Assembly: GCF_002934665.1 (NCBI RefSeq)
Contig: NZ_NIRS01000005.1
Coordinates: 558,001 to 622,000 of the forward strand
Direction of reading: 5' to 3'
DNA length: 64,000 nt
From: Pseudomonas laurylsulfatiphila
GTDB lineage: Bacteria > Pseudomonadota > Gammaproteobacteria > Pseudomonadales > Pseudomonadaceae
Shown piece after piece: positions 25,753 through 34,653 of the stretch. How positions within the stretch are numbered: position 1 is the stretch's first letter; every line of letters begins with the position of its first letter. The position numbers and the translations under genes were made by a program. Below the pieces are notes generated by a model. That model did no database searches, had not been told where the DNA came from, and saw nothing but the letters and a program-made list of their open reading frames with translations.

Positions 25753-27867
25753 TCACGGCGCCTTGCGGCGACGCTTGAACAGCACCAGCGCGGCTGCCGC
25801 GAACGCCAGTACGCTACCGACCTGCAACGGCGTCTTGTACGGGCGCAAGGTCGAACGCGCCGCGTCGGTGACTTGAGTCACGTAGCGCTTGTCGGCGTTC
25901 TCGAAGTCGGGGTACGGGCACTGGTGGCCGAAGTCGGCGGCCCATTCCACGTAAGGCCCTTCTTTGACATAACGCTGATAAATCGCACTTTGCTCCTCGA
26001 GGCTGCTGTTCCACCCCGAGGCCTCGCACAGCACCGCCGCAAACGCCTGACTGGTGTGAGGCAAGTTATCCGCCGCCCTGCTCGCCAGCGCCGTGGCCAC
26101 GAAGCGATAGTGATAACGCTGATCGGGCTGGGCGGCGCTGGCCTGCTGACGCTTCACTTCGTCCTCGGCCATCAATGGACCGACCTTGAGTTCGGCGTTT
26201 TCAAGGCTGTAATTGCCGCCGAACGTGGCGTAATCCGGCGCCATTTCGTAGCCCAGGATATCCATGCCCCACTCCCGCGCCGTCCATGCGGCATTGAACA
26301 GTGCAGCGGCGCGACGGGTCGGCCACCAGGCTAAATCTGCCGCCTGGCGTTGCTCGCCGTACAACCTGGCCTTGTGCCGCAAGCCGTCATTATCGAAGTA
26401 CGCCAGCGCTTGCTCGTAATGGCCTTCGCGCAACAAACGCCGCCCCAGCAGATTGCGCAGGCTCGCCGCTACTGGCAAGGGCACGTAGTTGTCGCGTTCC
26501 TGCTGGCTGAGCGGCGGCGGGGCCGGCACTTGTGTGTCGACGTAGTGCTTGAGTTCTTCGAGGGTCAACACGCGTTCGGCAACGGTGGCGGCGTCGAACC
26601 AGTAAATGTTTTTGCTGCGATACAGCTGATCGAAGGCTTGCAGATAATCCCCGCGCTGCAGGGCGAGGATTGCACTTTCACCCTCGACCCGGCATTTGGG
26701 CTGAAGCGTTTCGTAATCGTAGTCCGGAGTCCGTCGCTCACCCCAGGATTCATTATTCGGGAAGGCCTGGGCCGCTTTGGCATAGGCTGCGGCGGCTGCG
26801 TTTTTATCGCCGTCGCGCACCGCCAGTTTTGCCCGCAGCCACCAGGCCAACCCGCCATCGCCGGCATGCTCGAGGAACGCCTTGGCGCTGGCGTAATCGC
26901 CCTGTTGATAATTCATCGCCGCCAGGCGGTCGGCGTTTTCGAGGCTGCCGCGCGTGCTGCTTTGCAACAACTTGATCATTTTTTGTTCGTTGGCGGGTTG
27001 ATCGCCAAACGACAAACCCAACCGGCTGATCAGTGATGCGGTCACCAACTGCTGCACGGGCTGGCCCTTGAGCAGCTCGGCCAGTTGATCATCCGGCAGC
27101 GCCAGCAGGTCCGCCATCAACACCTTCAGCGAGGTGTAGCCCACCGCCGAGCCGTGCAGATTTTGCGTGGCGTACAGCTCGATGGCACGGTTCCAGTCGC
27201 CAGCCGTGCGCACGACCCGGGCTTCTTCGCCGAGGCTGGCGACGCCCAGTTCCAGCGGATCGCTGAAGCCGTCGATGCTCAGTTGCCGGGTTTGCTCAAA
27301 GGCCTTTGCCGATTGTTCGAGCAGATCCGGTGCCGCACCGGCTTCGGCACTCATGGCGAACAACGCGCGCCCCAGCGAGTAAGCCGCCCAGGTGCTGCGC
27401 GAAGCCCGTTGCTCGGCGGGCAAGGCCAGCACTTTCTTGAAATACCCGGCAGCCGATGCATTATCACCCGCGCCAAATGCCACAGCGCCGGCCAGGTACC
27501 ACCTGAGCTCGGGCGGCAGCTGCGCGCCTTCGGTTTCAACCTGATGAGCATCCGTCAGGCTGCGCAGGTGTTTCACCAGCACTTGTTGCTCAGCGGAAAG
27601 TCCCGCCTGCTCGGCCTGATCCCGTAGCGCTACCGCGTCAGCTTGATCGCTGTAGTCGGCACCAGCAGTAACGTTCTTCAAGCCGCTGATGGCGTGGCCG
27701 AGGCGGCTGATTTCAAAGCTGAAGTTGCCTTCGGGCAGTTCCGTCAGCGACTGGCCACGGTTATCCAGCAGGCGCATGGGGAAGTCCGGGCCGCAGGCCA
27801 GCGCCGAACCCAGCGGCAGGCTGAGGCTCAGGCAAAGCAAATGACGCGGCCAGTTACGGGTGAACAT
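25753..27867 (-). CDS. Large secreted Ala-rich protein with C-terminal membrane anchor, unknown
   Basis: 704 residues from ATG 27867, which has AAGGAGG 5 nt upstream. Signal peptide HLLCLSLSLPLGSALACG, a long helical region with repeated W-AYAKA/F-like units suggestive of tetratricopeptide-type repeats (about 90-450), and a C-terminal hydrophobic helix followed by FKRRRKAP that should anchor it in the inner membrane. No named domain recognised. Its start overlaps the end of the upstream DUF3142 lipoprotein gene by 14 nt, so the two are an operon, probably an envelope-associated pair. Confidence 0.7.
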   Translation of the reverse strand: MFTRNWPRHLLCLSLSLPLGSALACGPDFPMRLLDNRGQSLTELPEGNFSFEISRLGHAISGLKNVTAGADYSDQADAVALRDQAEQAGLSAEQQVLVKHLRSLTDAHQVETEGAQLPPELRWYLAGAVAFGAGDNASAAGYFKKVLALPAEQRASRSTWAAYSLGRALFAMSAEAGAAPDLLEQSAKAFEQTRQLSIDGFSDPLELGVASLGEEARVVRTAGDWNRAIELYATQNLHGSAVGYTSLKVLMADLLALPDDQLAELLKGQPVQQLVTASLISRLGLSFGDQPANEQKMIKLLQSSTRGSLENADRLAAMNYQQGDYASAKAFLEHAGDGGLAWWLRAKLAVRDGDKNAAAAAYAKAAQAFPNNESWGERRTPDYDYETLQPKCRVEGESAILALQRGDYLQAFDQLYRSKNIYWFDAATVAERVLTLEELKHYVDTQVPAPPPLSQQERDNYVPLPVAASLRNLLGRRLLREGHYEQALAYFDNDGLRHKARLYGEQRQAADLAWWPTRRAAALFNAAWTAREWGMDILGYEMAPDYATFGGNYSLENAELKVGPLMAEDEVKRQQASAAQPDQRYHYRFVATALASRAADNLPHTSQAFAAVLCEASGWNSSLEEQSAIYQRYVKEGPYVEWAADFGHQCPYPDFENADKRYVTQVTDAARSTLRPYKTPLQVGSVLAFAAAALVLFKRRRKAP

Positions 27868-29050
27868 TCGAACCTCCTTGATCAATGTGTGCGCAGCGAG
27901 CCCAACCGATGGCACGCTGTCCGCCGGCCGGAATTCGGCCATCGCGCAGGCGGGTGAAGGTAAGCAGATCCGGTCGCTGTTGCAACGCGTAACCGGCCAA
28001 GGCATCGGCCCCTTCACAGCCGCTGACGGCGAGTGTCAGGCGTTCGGGCCAAGGGCTGTCGAGGTTGCCCTGGTTGCTGATACCGATGTCATAGAGACCA
28101 TTGTCGGCCGAGAGTTGCAGCGTCAACTGACTGTCGAGGACATCAGCACGCGCCACGGCGCGCAAGGTGGTCAAGCTCCAGGCCCGGCGGTCGTTGGCCA
28201 ATGGCAGGCGAAACCAGATCAGGCCCGCCAGATGCTCGGGTGGATCGGCACGCAGTTCGGTGCCGAGGGTGCGCAGTGAGTGCGGATCGGCGAGTAATTC
28301 CTGACGCAGGCCTTCGCGTTCCAGCGTCACTTCGCTTTCCACAACCGGTGCGCCGTCCGTCGACGGCAGCAACGCCACGCCATAAGCCGGCAGCGCCAGA
28401 TAGAAAGGTTTTTTCGTGACGCGGCTCCAGGCCTTCGCCCATTGCCGGGCCTGATCGGCATCAAACAAGCCACGACGCGGATCGCTCACCGCGTGCACCT
28501 GCAACACGCTGCTGTCGACTGTGGATAACAACGCCGGCAGTTCGCGACTGTCGAGCCAGGACGGCAGCGCCGTGATGCTCAGCGGCAGCGAAATCGGCAA
28601 TGCTTCACGCAGATGCGCGAGAAATTCGCGGTACGCCGGTAGCCGGGCATTACCGGCATCGTGGTCGATTTCTACGCCGGCGAGGTTTAACCCTTGCCCC
28701 TGCCAATCGCTGATCTCCTGGCGGATCTGTGCGGTGACTTCCTCCTGATCGAGTGCCTTGAGCTGCCCGTCCAGGCGCACCACCGCAATCACCGGCCGGC
28801 CATCGCGCCTGAGCAATACCGGGTCAATTCGGGCACGGCTCCAGCCAGCATTGGGGAAGGCCTGCAAGGCCAGCACCCGCAACGTTGAAAAGTCGGCACG
28901 GCTGTCCCTGAGCGCGGCGTCGTGGGCCGGCGTCCACTGCCGCTGCCAGACGTAGAGTTGCTGATCCAGTGGCGGTGCGTCGTGCCTTTCGCATCCGGCG
29001 GTCAGCACCAGCGCCAGCAGCAAGGCGATCGAGCGAGTGAAAAAAACCAT
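27854..29050 (-). CDS. DUF3142 lipoprotein, TIM-barrel-like
   Basis: 398 residues. Lipoprotein signal RSIALLLALVLTAGCERHD with the lipobox LTAGC, so it should be lipid-anchored. The domain shows VYVWQRQWTP-like LYVWQRQWTPAHDAAL and GVEIDHDAGNARLPAY, an acidic motif of the sort found in glycoside-hydrolase-like barrels of the DUF3142 family. Substrate unknown. The start is ATG 29050; the longer frame to 29140 reads through the hairpin at 29076. Operon with the 704-residue protein. Confidence 0.75.
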   Translation of the reverse strand: MVFFTRSIALLLALVLTAGCERHDAPPLDQQLYVWQRQWTPAHDAALRDSRADFSTLRVLALQAFPNAGWSRARIDPVLLRRDGRPVIAVVRLDGQLKALDQEEVTAQIRQEISDWQGQGLNLAGVEIDHDAGNARLPAYREFLAHLREALPISLPLSITALPSWLDSRELPALLSTVDSSVLQVHAVSDPRRGLFDADQARQWAKAWSRVTKKPFYLALPAYGVALLPSTDGAPVVESEVTLEREGLRQELLADPHSLRTLGTELRADPPEHLAGLIWFRLPLANDRRAWSLTTLRAVARADVLDSQLTLQLSADNGLYDIGISNQGNLDSPWPERLTLAVSGCEGADALAGYALQQRPDLLTFTRLRDGRIPAGGQRAIGWARCAHIDQGGSNVHP

Positions 29051-29075
29051 TGAAACGCCTGTTCCTGAAATGCAG

Positions 29076-29098
29076 AAAGGGCCTCTGCGGCCCTTTTT
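29076..29098 (-). terminator. Hairpin between the oxidoreductase and DUF3142 genes
   Basis: AAAGGGCC-TCTGC-GGCCCTTT is an 8-bp stem. On the minus strand it follows the fusion oxidoreductase gene but has only a short T-run; on the plus strand the T-run is better. Confidence 0.55.
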
Positions 29099-29160
29099 CG
29101 TTCTGCCCACTACCCTACCCAGCCATCGACCAGCGGGCAATGTTCACGGGTAATCTTCCT

Positions 29161-31191
29161 TTAGATATCGAGCACCAGCGGTTGCGCTCCCTGCGCCGGG
29201 ATCGCACAGCAAATCAGCACCTGTCCGTCATCCGGCACCTCCGCTGGCGGCAGTGGGTAATGCACCTGACCGCTGACCAGGCGCGTCTTGCAGGTTCCGC
29301 AGGAGCCGCCGCGACAGCTGAATTCCGGGCGCAGGCCACGGCTTTCCGCCAACTCCAGCAAACTGCCGCCCTCCGGCTGCCAGCGCGCTTCCTTGGCCGA
29401 ACGCTGGAACACCACGGGCACCGACGTGGTAGCGGCAGGTGGTTGCTCGATGACCACCGCATCGGGGTCCGGGCGCCGGCGCAAGGTGGACGGGCCGAAG
29501 GTTTCGGCGTGAATCCGCGAGTCGCGAATGTCCAGCTCGCGCAGGCCGTCGTACAGCGCCTGGGTAAAACTTCCGGGGCCACAGACGACAAAGTCCGGCT
29601 GATCGTAGTCCTCGACTGTCAGCAGCTCCTTGAGCAGCGCGACGTCGATCCGTCCACTGAGGTCGAAGTCCGCGCCTTGCACCGCCTCGGCTTCCGGTTG
29701 GCTGAGCACACGTACCACCCGCACCGCGTCACCGGCGTCTTCGAGCAAGCGATCCAGTTCACGGCGGAACGGCTGGTCGGCCAGCGTGCGCGAACTCTGG
29801 ATAAACCACGTCGGGCGGATACGGCGGGTGCGCAATCCCTGGTAAACCACCTCGCGCAGCATCGACAACAGCGGCGTGATGCCCACCCCGGCCGCCAGCA
29901 ACACCAATGGCCGACGCTCATGGGGCGCCACGGTGAAATGCCCTTGCGGCGCCCGCGCCTCCACCAGGTCGCCGACCCGAATCCGCTCATGCAAATGGGT
30001 AGAGACCCGCCCGTCGCGCTTCACGCTGATGCGGAAAAAATCATCGGACGGAGCGCTCGATAAACTGTACGTGCGGATGTGCACTTCACCGTCAATGTTG
30101 AAGCGCAAGGGCAAATGCTGCCCGGCCTGGAAAAGCGGTAATCCGGCTCCGTCGGCGGGCTCCAGGTAAATCGAGCGAATGCTGTGGCTTTGTTCTTCAA
30201 TGCGCGTCACCCGCAACGGCCGCCATTGATCGCCCAGGGCCTTGGCCTGCAAACGCGCCGCGGCCTGTTCCCAGGTGCCGGTGAGCAAACTGGTGGGTGA
30301 TACGCCGTCGAAGCGCCAGCGTAACGTCAGGGCGGCGGGGCGACGTACAACTTGCTCGACCTCGATTGTCCACAGGCGCTCGGCTCCCTGAAACGCCTCG
30401 ACCTGCGGGCCCTCGAGGATGATTTCGGTGCGCCCGCTGAGCTGCAGCACATCACCGGTATTGAAATCGATGAACAACAACCCGGCCCGGGGATTGAGCA
30501 ACAGGTTGCCCAAGGTGTTGAAATGCAGGTTGCCGGCGAAGTCCGGAATGGTCAGGCGATTGCCTTCCACGTGTACGAAACCGGTCTGACCGCCACGGTG
30601 CGATACATCCACCGAGCGCTCGCCGTCGACCTCCACATAACTGGCAACGAAGAACGTGTCCGCCTCGGCGATCATGACCTTGGCCGCGCCATCCAGTTCG
30701 TTGAAATGTTGCGCGACTCGCGTCGAAGGGTCGGCCAGCGGCACCGAACGAAACTGGCGCAACTGAATGTACTGCGGGCAATTGCCGAAGGACTGATCCA
30801 CCGTCACCGCGAAACCGCCGGTCGTCATGGCACGGACATGTCCATTGATGCGGTTGCGCCGGCGGGTATGCAACTCGATACCCAACAGGCCGATGGCCGC
30901 GCCGTCACTCAGCTGCGCGGGATCATCAAAGGCAGGCAGGCTGCTGAACTGCAACAAGCCAGGTGCTGGCGAGTGTGCGAATCCGGGCTGACCTTCAAGG
31001 ATGCTGGCCCAGGGATGACCGTCGGCATCCACCGCTCCGTACAGCATGAACGGCAATTGCTGATAGAAGGTGCGGTGCTGGTCCGGCATCTCGCTGCGAA
31101 TCACCTTACGACCGAAAGTCTCCATTCGTTCGGCAACGCCCACATGCGCCTGCAATTGTTTCTCGCCGGCATGCCAGGGTGAACGGTCCAT
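29161..31191 (-). CDS. PNPOx-like / FNR / 2Fe-2S ferredoxin fusion oxidoreductase
   Basis: 676 residues in three parts. An N-terminal flavin-binding split-barrel domain (about 30-310; GYVD-like LYGAVDADGHPWASILEG), then a ferredoxin-NADP reductase module (about 330-560; FAD motif RTYSLSSAP, NAD motif GVGITPLLSM), then a plant-type 2Fe-2S domain with CRGGSCGTCK and a distal Cys in LICCAIP. It likely passes electrons from NAD(P)H through FAD and the iron-sulfur cluster. The start at 31191 has GGGAG 8 nt upstream. Substrate unknown; downstream of a GST gene in the same direction. Confidence 0.88.
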   Translation of the reverse strand: MDRSPWHAGEKQLQAHVGVAERMETFGRKVIRSEMPDQHRTFYQQLPFMLYGAVDADGHPWASILEGQPGFAHSPAPGLLQFSSLPAFDDPAQLSDGAAIGLLGIELHTRRRNRINGHVRAMTTGGFAVTVDQSFGNCPQYIQLRQFRSVPLADPSTRVAQHFNELDGAAKVMIAEADTFFVASYVEVDGERSVDVSHRGGQTGFVHVEGNRLTIPDFAGNLHFNTLGNLLLNPRAGLLFIDFNTGDVLQLSGRTEIILEGPQVEAFQGAERLWTIEVEQVVRRPAALTLRWRFDGVSPTSLLTGTWEQAAARLQAKALGDQWRPLRVTRIEEQSHSIRSIYLEPADGAGLPLFQAGQHLPLRFNIDGEVHIRTYSLSSAPSDDFFRISVKRDGRVSTHLHERIRVGDLVEARAPQGHFTVAPHERRPLVLLAAGVGITPLLSMLREVVYQGLRTRRIRPTWFIQSSRTLADQPFRRELDRLLEDAGDAVRVVRVLSQPEAEAVQGADFDLSGRIDVALLKELLTVEDYDQPDFVVCGPGSFTQALYDGLRELDIRDSRIHAETFGPSTLRRRPDPDAVVIEQPPAATTSVPVVFQRSAKEARWQPEGGSLLELAESRGLRPEFSCRGGSCGTCKTRLVSGQVHYPLPPAEVPDDGQVLICCAIPAQGAQPLVLDI

Positions 31192-31254
31192 ACGGCTTCT
31201 CCCTTGCGCCACTGGCGCAGATCGGGGCGGCCCGGCAACACCGGGCCGCGAGCA

Positions 31255-31881
31255 TCAGGCAGTTTTTTGCAGGCCGGCGACGGTACGCGGCATGCCGACA
31301 AAACCTGGCAAGGCTTCGACACGGGCCAGCCACGCGCGAATATTGGGGTACTCGTCCAGCGACACATTGCCCTCCGGCGCATGGGCGATGTAGCTGTAGG
31401 CGGCGACGTCGGCAATCGTCGGTTCAGTGCCGACCAGATACGCTGTATCGGCCAGTTCGTGATCGATCACTTTGAGCACGGTATGCGCGTAGGCAATCAC
31501 TTCTTCAGCGTTGTAAGGTGCACCAAATACAGTGATCAATCTGGCCCGGGCCGGACCGAAGGCAATCGGGCCGGCAGCCACCGACAACCAGCGCTGGACG
31601 TTGGCCGCACCCACCGGATCAGCCGGCAGCCAACGGCCGTTGCCGTACTTTTGCGCCAGATACACCAGAATCGCGTTGGAGTCGGCCAATACCACACCCT
31701 CGTCATCAATCACCGGCACCTGACCGAATGCATTGAGCGCCAGGAACGCCGGTTGTTTGTGTTCGCCCTTGGCGAGGTCAACGAAGATCAATTCGGTCGG
31801 CAATTTCAGCAGGGACAGCATCAACTCGACACGATGCGCGTGGCCGGAACGTGGGAAGTTGTAGAGTTTGATCGCTTGCAT
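31255..31881 (-). CDS. Glutathione S-transferase
   Basis: 208 residues. Thioredoxin-like N-domain (IKLYNFPRSGHAHRVELML, with FGQVPVIDDEG and ADSNAILVYLA for glutathione binding) and an all-helical C-domain (TIADVAAYSYIAHAPEGN). Catalytic residue is probably Ser or Tyr near residue 10. Start at 31881 has GAGG 8 nt upstream. Located 60 nt before the fusion oxidoreductase gene, so likely one transcript for detoxification. The LysR gene upstream may regulate it. Confidence 0.9.
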   Translation of the reverse strand: MQAIKLYNFPRSGHAHRVELMLSLLKLPTELIFVDLAKGEHKQPAFLALNAFGQVPVIDDEGVVLADSNAILVYLAQKYGNGRWLPADPVGAANVQRWLSVAAGPIAFGPARARLITVFGAPYNAEEVIAYAHTVLKVIDHELADTAYLVGTEPTIADVAAYSYIAHAPEGNVSLDEYPNIRAWLARVEALPGFVGMPRTVAGLQKTA

Positions 31882-32007
31882 GGTCGACACCTCGGGTCAG
31901 TGGTGCTGTTCAGGAAGGCCAGCGCCGGTGGGTCGTATCTTCCACTCCCAAGCAAAACAACAGAATCACCAGCAAATGCAATCCATTATTTCACTGGGTG
32001 AAATAAC

Positions 32008-32910
32008 TCAACCCTCGAGCTCCGGATGCTCGCGCAGGGTCTTCACCGCGAAATCCACAAAACTGCGCACCCGGGCTGGGGCTTTGCGCCCGCCCTGATA
32101 GAGCACGTGGATGGGCAACGGCGGCAGTTCGAAGTCAGCCAGAACAATCTCCAGCTCACCGGCGGCCACCTTGCTCGCCACTTGATAAGACAGCACCCGC
32201 GTGAATCCCAACCCCAGACTGGCTGCCGTGATGGCCGCCTGATTCGCCGTCACCACCAGTCGCGCTTCAGCCCGGACACTCAGGGTTTCACCGTCTTCAA
32301 TGAATGGCCAACTCCTGAGTTGGCCAATGGCCGATGTCGCAATGATCGGCGCCTGAGCCAGTTCCTGTGGATGCCTGGGCCGACCATGGCTTGCCAGAAA
32401 CTGTGGCGAGGCGCAGATCACCCGCCGCACCTCGCCCACGCGAATCGCATGCTGATTGCTGTCTGGGAGTTCACCGATACGGATGGCCACATCGACGCCC
32501 TCCTCGACCACGCTCACCACCCGGTCCACCAGCAGCGCGTTGATACAGACCTCGGGAAACTGCGTCAGGTAACTCACCATCAGCGGTGTGACAAACAGCT
32601 CCCCGAACAAGACCGGTGCGGTGATGGTCAGTTGCCCACGAGGATGGATATGGCTGCCCGCTGCCGAGTCTTCGGCTTCCTGCACCTCGGCGAGAATTCT
32701 CCGACAGTCCTCCAGATATCGCTGACCGGCCTCACTCAAATACACGCTGCGCGTCGTACGCGTGAGCAATTGCGTGCCAATACGCTGCTCCAGTGCCGCC
32801 ACCGCTCGGGTGACACTGGCCGCCGACAGACCCAAACGCCGCGCCGCCGCCGAAAAACCCAGTTCCTGGGCGACGGCAGCGAAGACCTGCATTTCCTGGA
32901 AGCGGTCCAT
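32008..32910 (-). CDS. LysR-family transcriptional regulator
   Basis: 300 residues. N-terminal helix-turn-helix (AAVAQELGFSAAARRLGLSA, ALEQRIGTQLLTRTTRSV) and a periplasmic-binding-type effector domain. It belongs to the CrgA/DmlR-like branch by its RTTRSVYLSEAGQRYLEDC pattern. Transcribed in the same direction as the GST-oxidoreductase pair, 126 nt upstream of the GST start. Confidence 0.9.
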   Translation of the reverse strand: MDRFQEMQVFAAVAQELGFSAAARRLGLSAASVTRAVAALEQRIGTQLLTRTTRSVYLSEAGQRYLEDCRRILAEVQEAEDSAAGSHIHPRGQLTITAPVLFGELFVTPLMVSYLTQFPEVCINALLVDRVVSVVEEGVDVAIRIGELPDSNQHAIRVGEVRRVICASPQFLASHGRPRHPQELAQAPIIATSAIGQLRSWPFIEDGETLSVRAEARLVVTANQAAITAASLGLGFTRVLSYQVASKVAAGELEIVLADFELPPLPIHVLYQGGRKAPARVRSFVDFAVKTLREHPELEG

Positions 32911-33481
32911 GGGCTTGTCCTCATTTCAAATAGATAAATCGCAACCGAACGCCGGGATGTTAAGCGCAGGCGCTCAACAACATAGTTGGGTCCCCGACCA
33001 TCAACTAAATCAACGGGCTACTGCACTCTAGCGCCTCCCCCGTAAAAACGAAGCGTGACACACACCTCAAAGAGCGGACCGGGGATTATTGATAATTAAT
33101 GAGGGTTATTTTCTTGCGACGGATGCGACTGTTCGCAATGATCCGGCCCCGCCCGCTGAAGCGGCTAATGCCTGACCGGGAACGCCTTTGGCTCCACTCC
33201 CCACTCGCTTCCGGCATGGGTTCATCAGCGGACTATATCCACAGCGGCAGAATTCCAGCCTGCGTAATCAGGCGGAATATTCGACTGCTCCTATACTACA
33301 AGCCACCCTGTTACCTATTGAGTTTTAGTAGGTACCTCGTTGAATTTTCCCTACATGAAGTAAGGCGTTAGTTGTTAGCACCTGGACGACAGTCCATCGG
33401 CCCTGCTTTCAAGATTTACGGGTAGGGAAGAGTGAACTTCAACTGGCTGGCTAACCTGGTGACACCGCAAGGAGTTCGAAA
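32911..33481. other. Intergenic region without a convincing gene
   Basis: 570 nt between the divergent LysR and PerM-like genes. It has several in-frame stops in all frames and one 90-codon frame (33099-33371) with basic, unremarkable composition. No terminator, repeat or operator stood out. It probably holds the promoters of both genes. Confidence 0.6.
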
Positions 33482-34639
33482 ATGTTGCGCACTAACATTT
33501 CCGCTAGAGCACTGTCCGGTGGTTTGCTCGATGTACTGATACGCGCCGGGCTGATTACGGTGCTGGTACTGTTCTGCTTCCAGATCTTCCACCCCTTCCT
33601 CAACCTGATGCTCTGGGCAATGATTCTGGCGATCACCCTGTATCCACTGCATGCGCTCATCAAGCGCAAGCTGGTCAACAAGGACGGTCGCGCCGCCACC
33701 CTGATCGTGCTGGTCGCCCTGGCTTTGCTGATGGTACCGATCTACCTGCTGGGCACCTCGATCAGTGAATCGATCCAGGGTACCCTGGCGGTGCTCAAGT
33801 CCGATACGCTGCAGATTCCGCTACCCAACGAAAAAATTGCGTCCCTGCCGCTTGTTGGCCAGCCGCTCTACGACTACTGGATGCAGGCCGCCACCAACAT
33901 GAGCAGCGTGCTCATGAAGCTGATGCCCTATATCAAGTCCATCGGCCTGACCTTGCTGGGCAAAATGGCCGACGTTGGTGTGGGTTTTCTGTTGTTCATC
34001 GGCGCCCTGATCATTGCCGGCGTGTTCATGGCCTATGGCGAAAACGGCGAAAGAAGCGCCCTGGCCATCGCCTCGCGCCTTTCCGGCCCGGAGCGTGGCC
34101 CACGTATCACCGAGCTCTGCACCGCAACCATCCGCGCGGTGGCCCAGGGCGTGGTCGGCATCGCGTTCATTCAGATGTTGCTGGTTGGTGTGGGTTTCGT
34201 GCTCATGGGTGTCCCCGGTGCCGGCTTGCTGGCGATGGTTGCGCTGCTGATGGGGATCATGCAATTGCCGGTACTGCTGGTGACCCTTCCGGTGATCGCT
34301 TATGTCTTCGCCACCGAAGGGACGAGCCTGGCCACTGTTGTGTTTGGCATCTATAGCCTTATCGCCGGGATGGCCGACAACGTCCTCAAACCGTTGATGC
34401 TTGGCCGCGGCGTCGATGTCCCCATGCCGGTGATTCTGATTGGCGCCCTGGGCGGCATGGTCAGTGGCGGTTTCATTGGTTTGTTCATCGGCCCGGTGGC
34501 GCTGGCGGTGGGCTACCAACTGTTCTGGCAATGGGTCCAGGACCAACCGTCTGCCGAGCTACTGAACGAAACACCAGAGATCGAGGCGTTGAACGAGACA
34601 CCGCACATCGAGGCCATGAACGATCAGCGTCCCCTCTGA
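33482..34639 (+). CDS. AI-2E family transporter (PerM-like)
   Basis: 385-residue inner-membrane protein with about eight hydrophobic segments. Family signatures are FHPFLNLMLWAMILAITLYP near residue 35 and PVLLVTLPVIAYVF and VDVPMPVILIGALGGM in the second half. AAGGAG lies 9 nt before ATG 33482. An acidic repeat-like tail (LNETPEIEALNETPHIEAMN) ends the protein. It is the first gene of an efflux-type operon; the substrate is unknown, and PerM homologues have been linked to both signal export and ion transport. Confidence 0.87.
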   Translation: MLRTNISARALSGGLLDVLIRAGLITVLVLFCFQIFHPFLNLMLWAMILAITLYPLHALIKRKLVNKDGRAATLIVLVALALLMVPIYLLGTSISESIQGTLAVLKSDTLQIPLPNEKIASLPLVGQPLYDYWMQAATNMSSVLMKLMPYIKSIGLTLLGKMADVGVGFLLFIGALIIAGVFMAYGENGERSALAIASRLSGPERGPRITELCTATIRAVAQGVVGIAFIQMLLVGVGFVLMGVPGAGLLAMVALLMGIMQLPVLLVTLPVIAYVFATEGTSLATVVFGIYSLIAGMADNVLKPLMLGRGVDVPMPVILIGALGGMVSGGFIGLFIGPVALAVGYQLFWQWVQDQPSAELLNETPEIEALNETPHIEAMNDQRPL

Positions 34640-34653
34640 AGAGGTTGCGCTTG

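Noticed and set aside
33099..33371. 90-codon plus-strand frame in the LysR-PerM gap
   Set aside because: No domain, poor start context and unusual composition; treated as intergenic.
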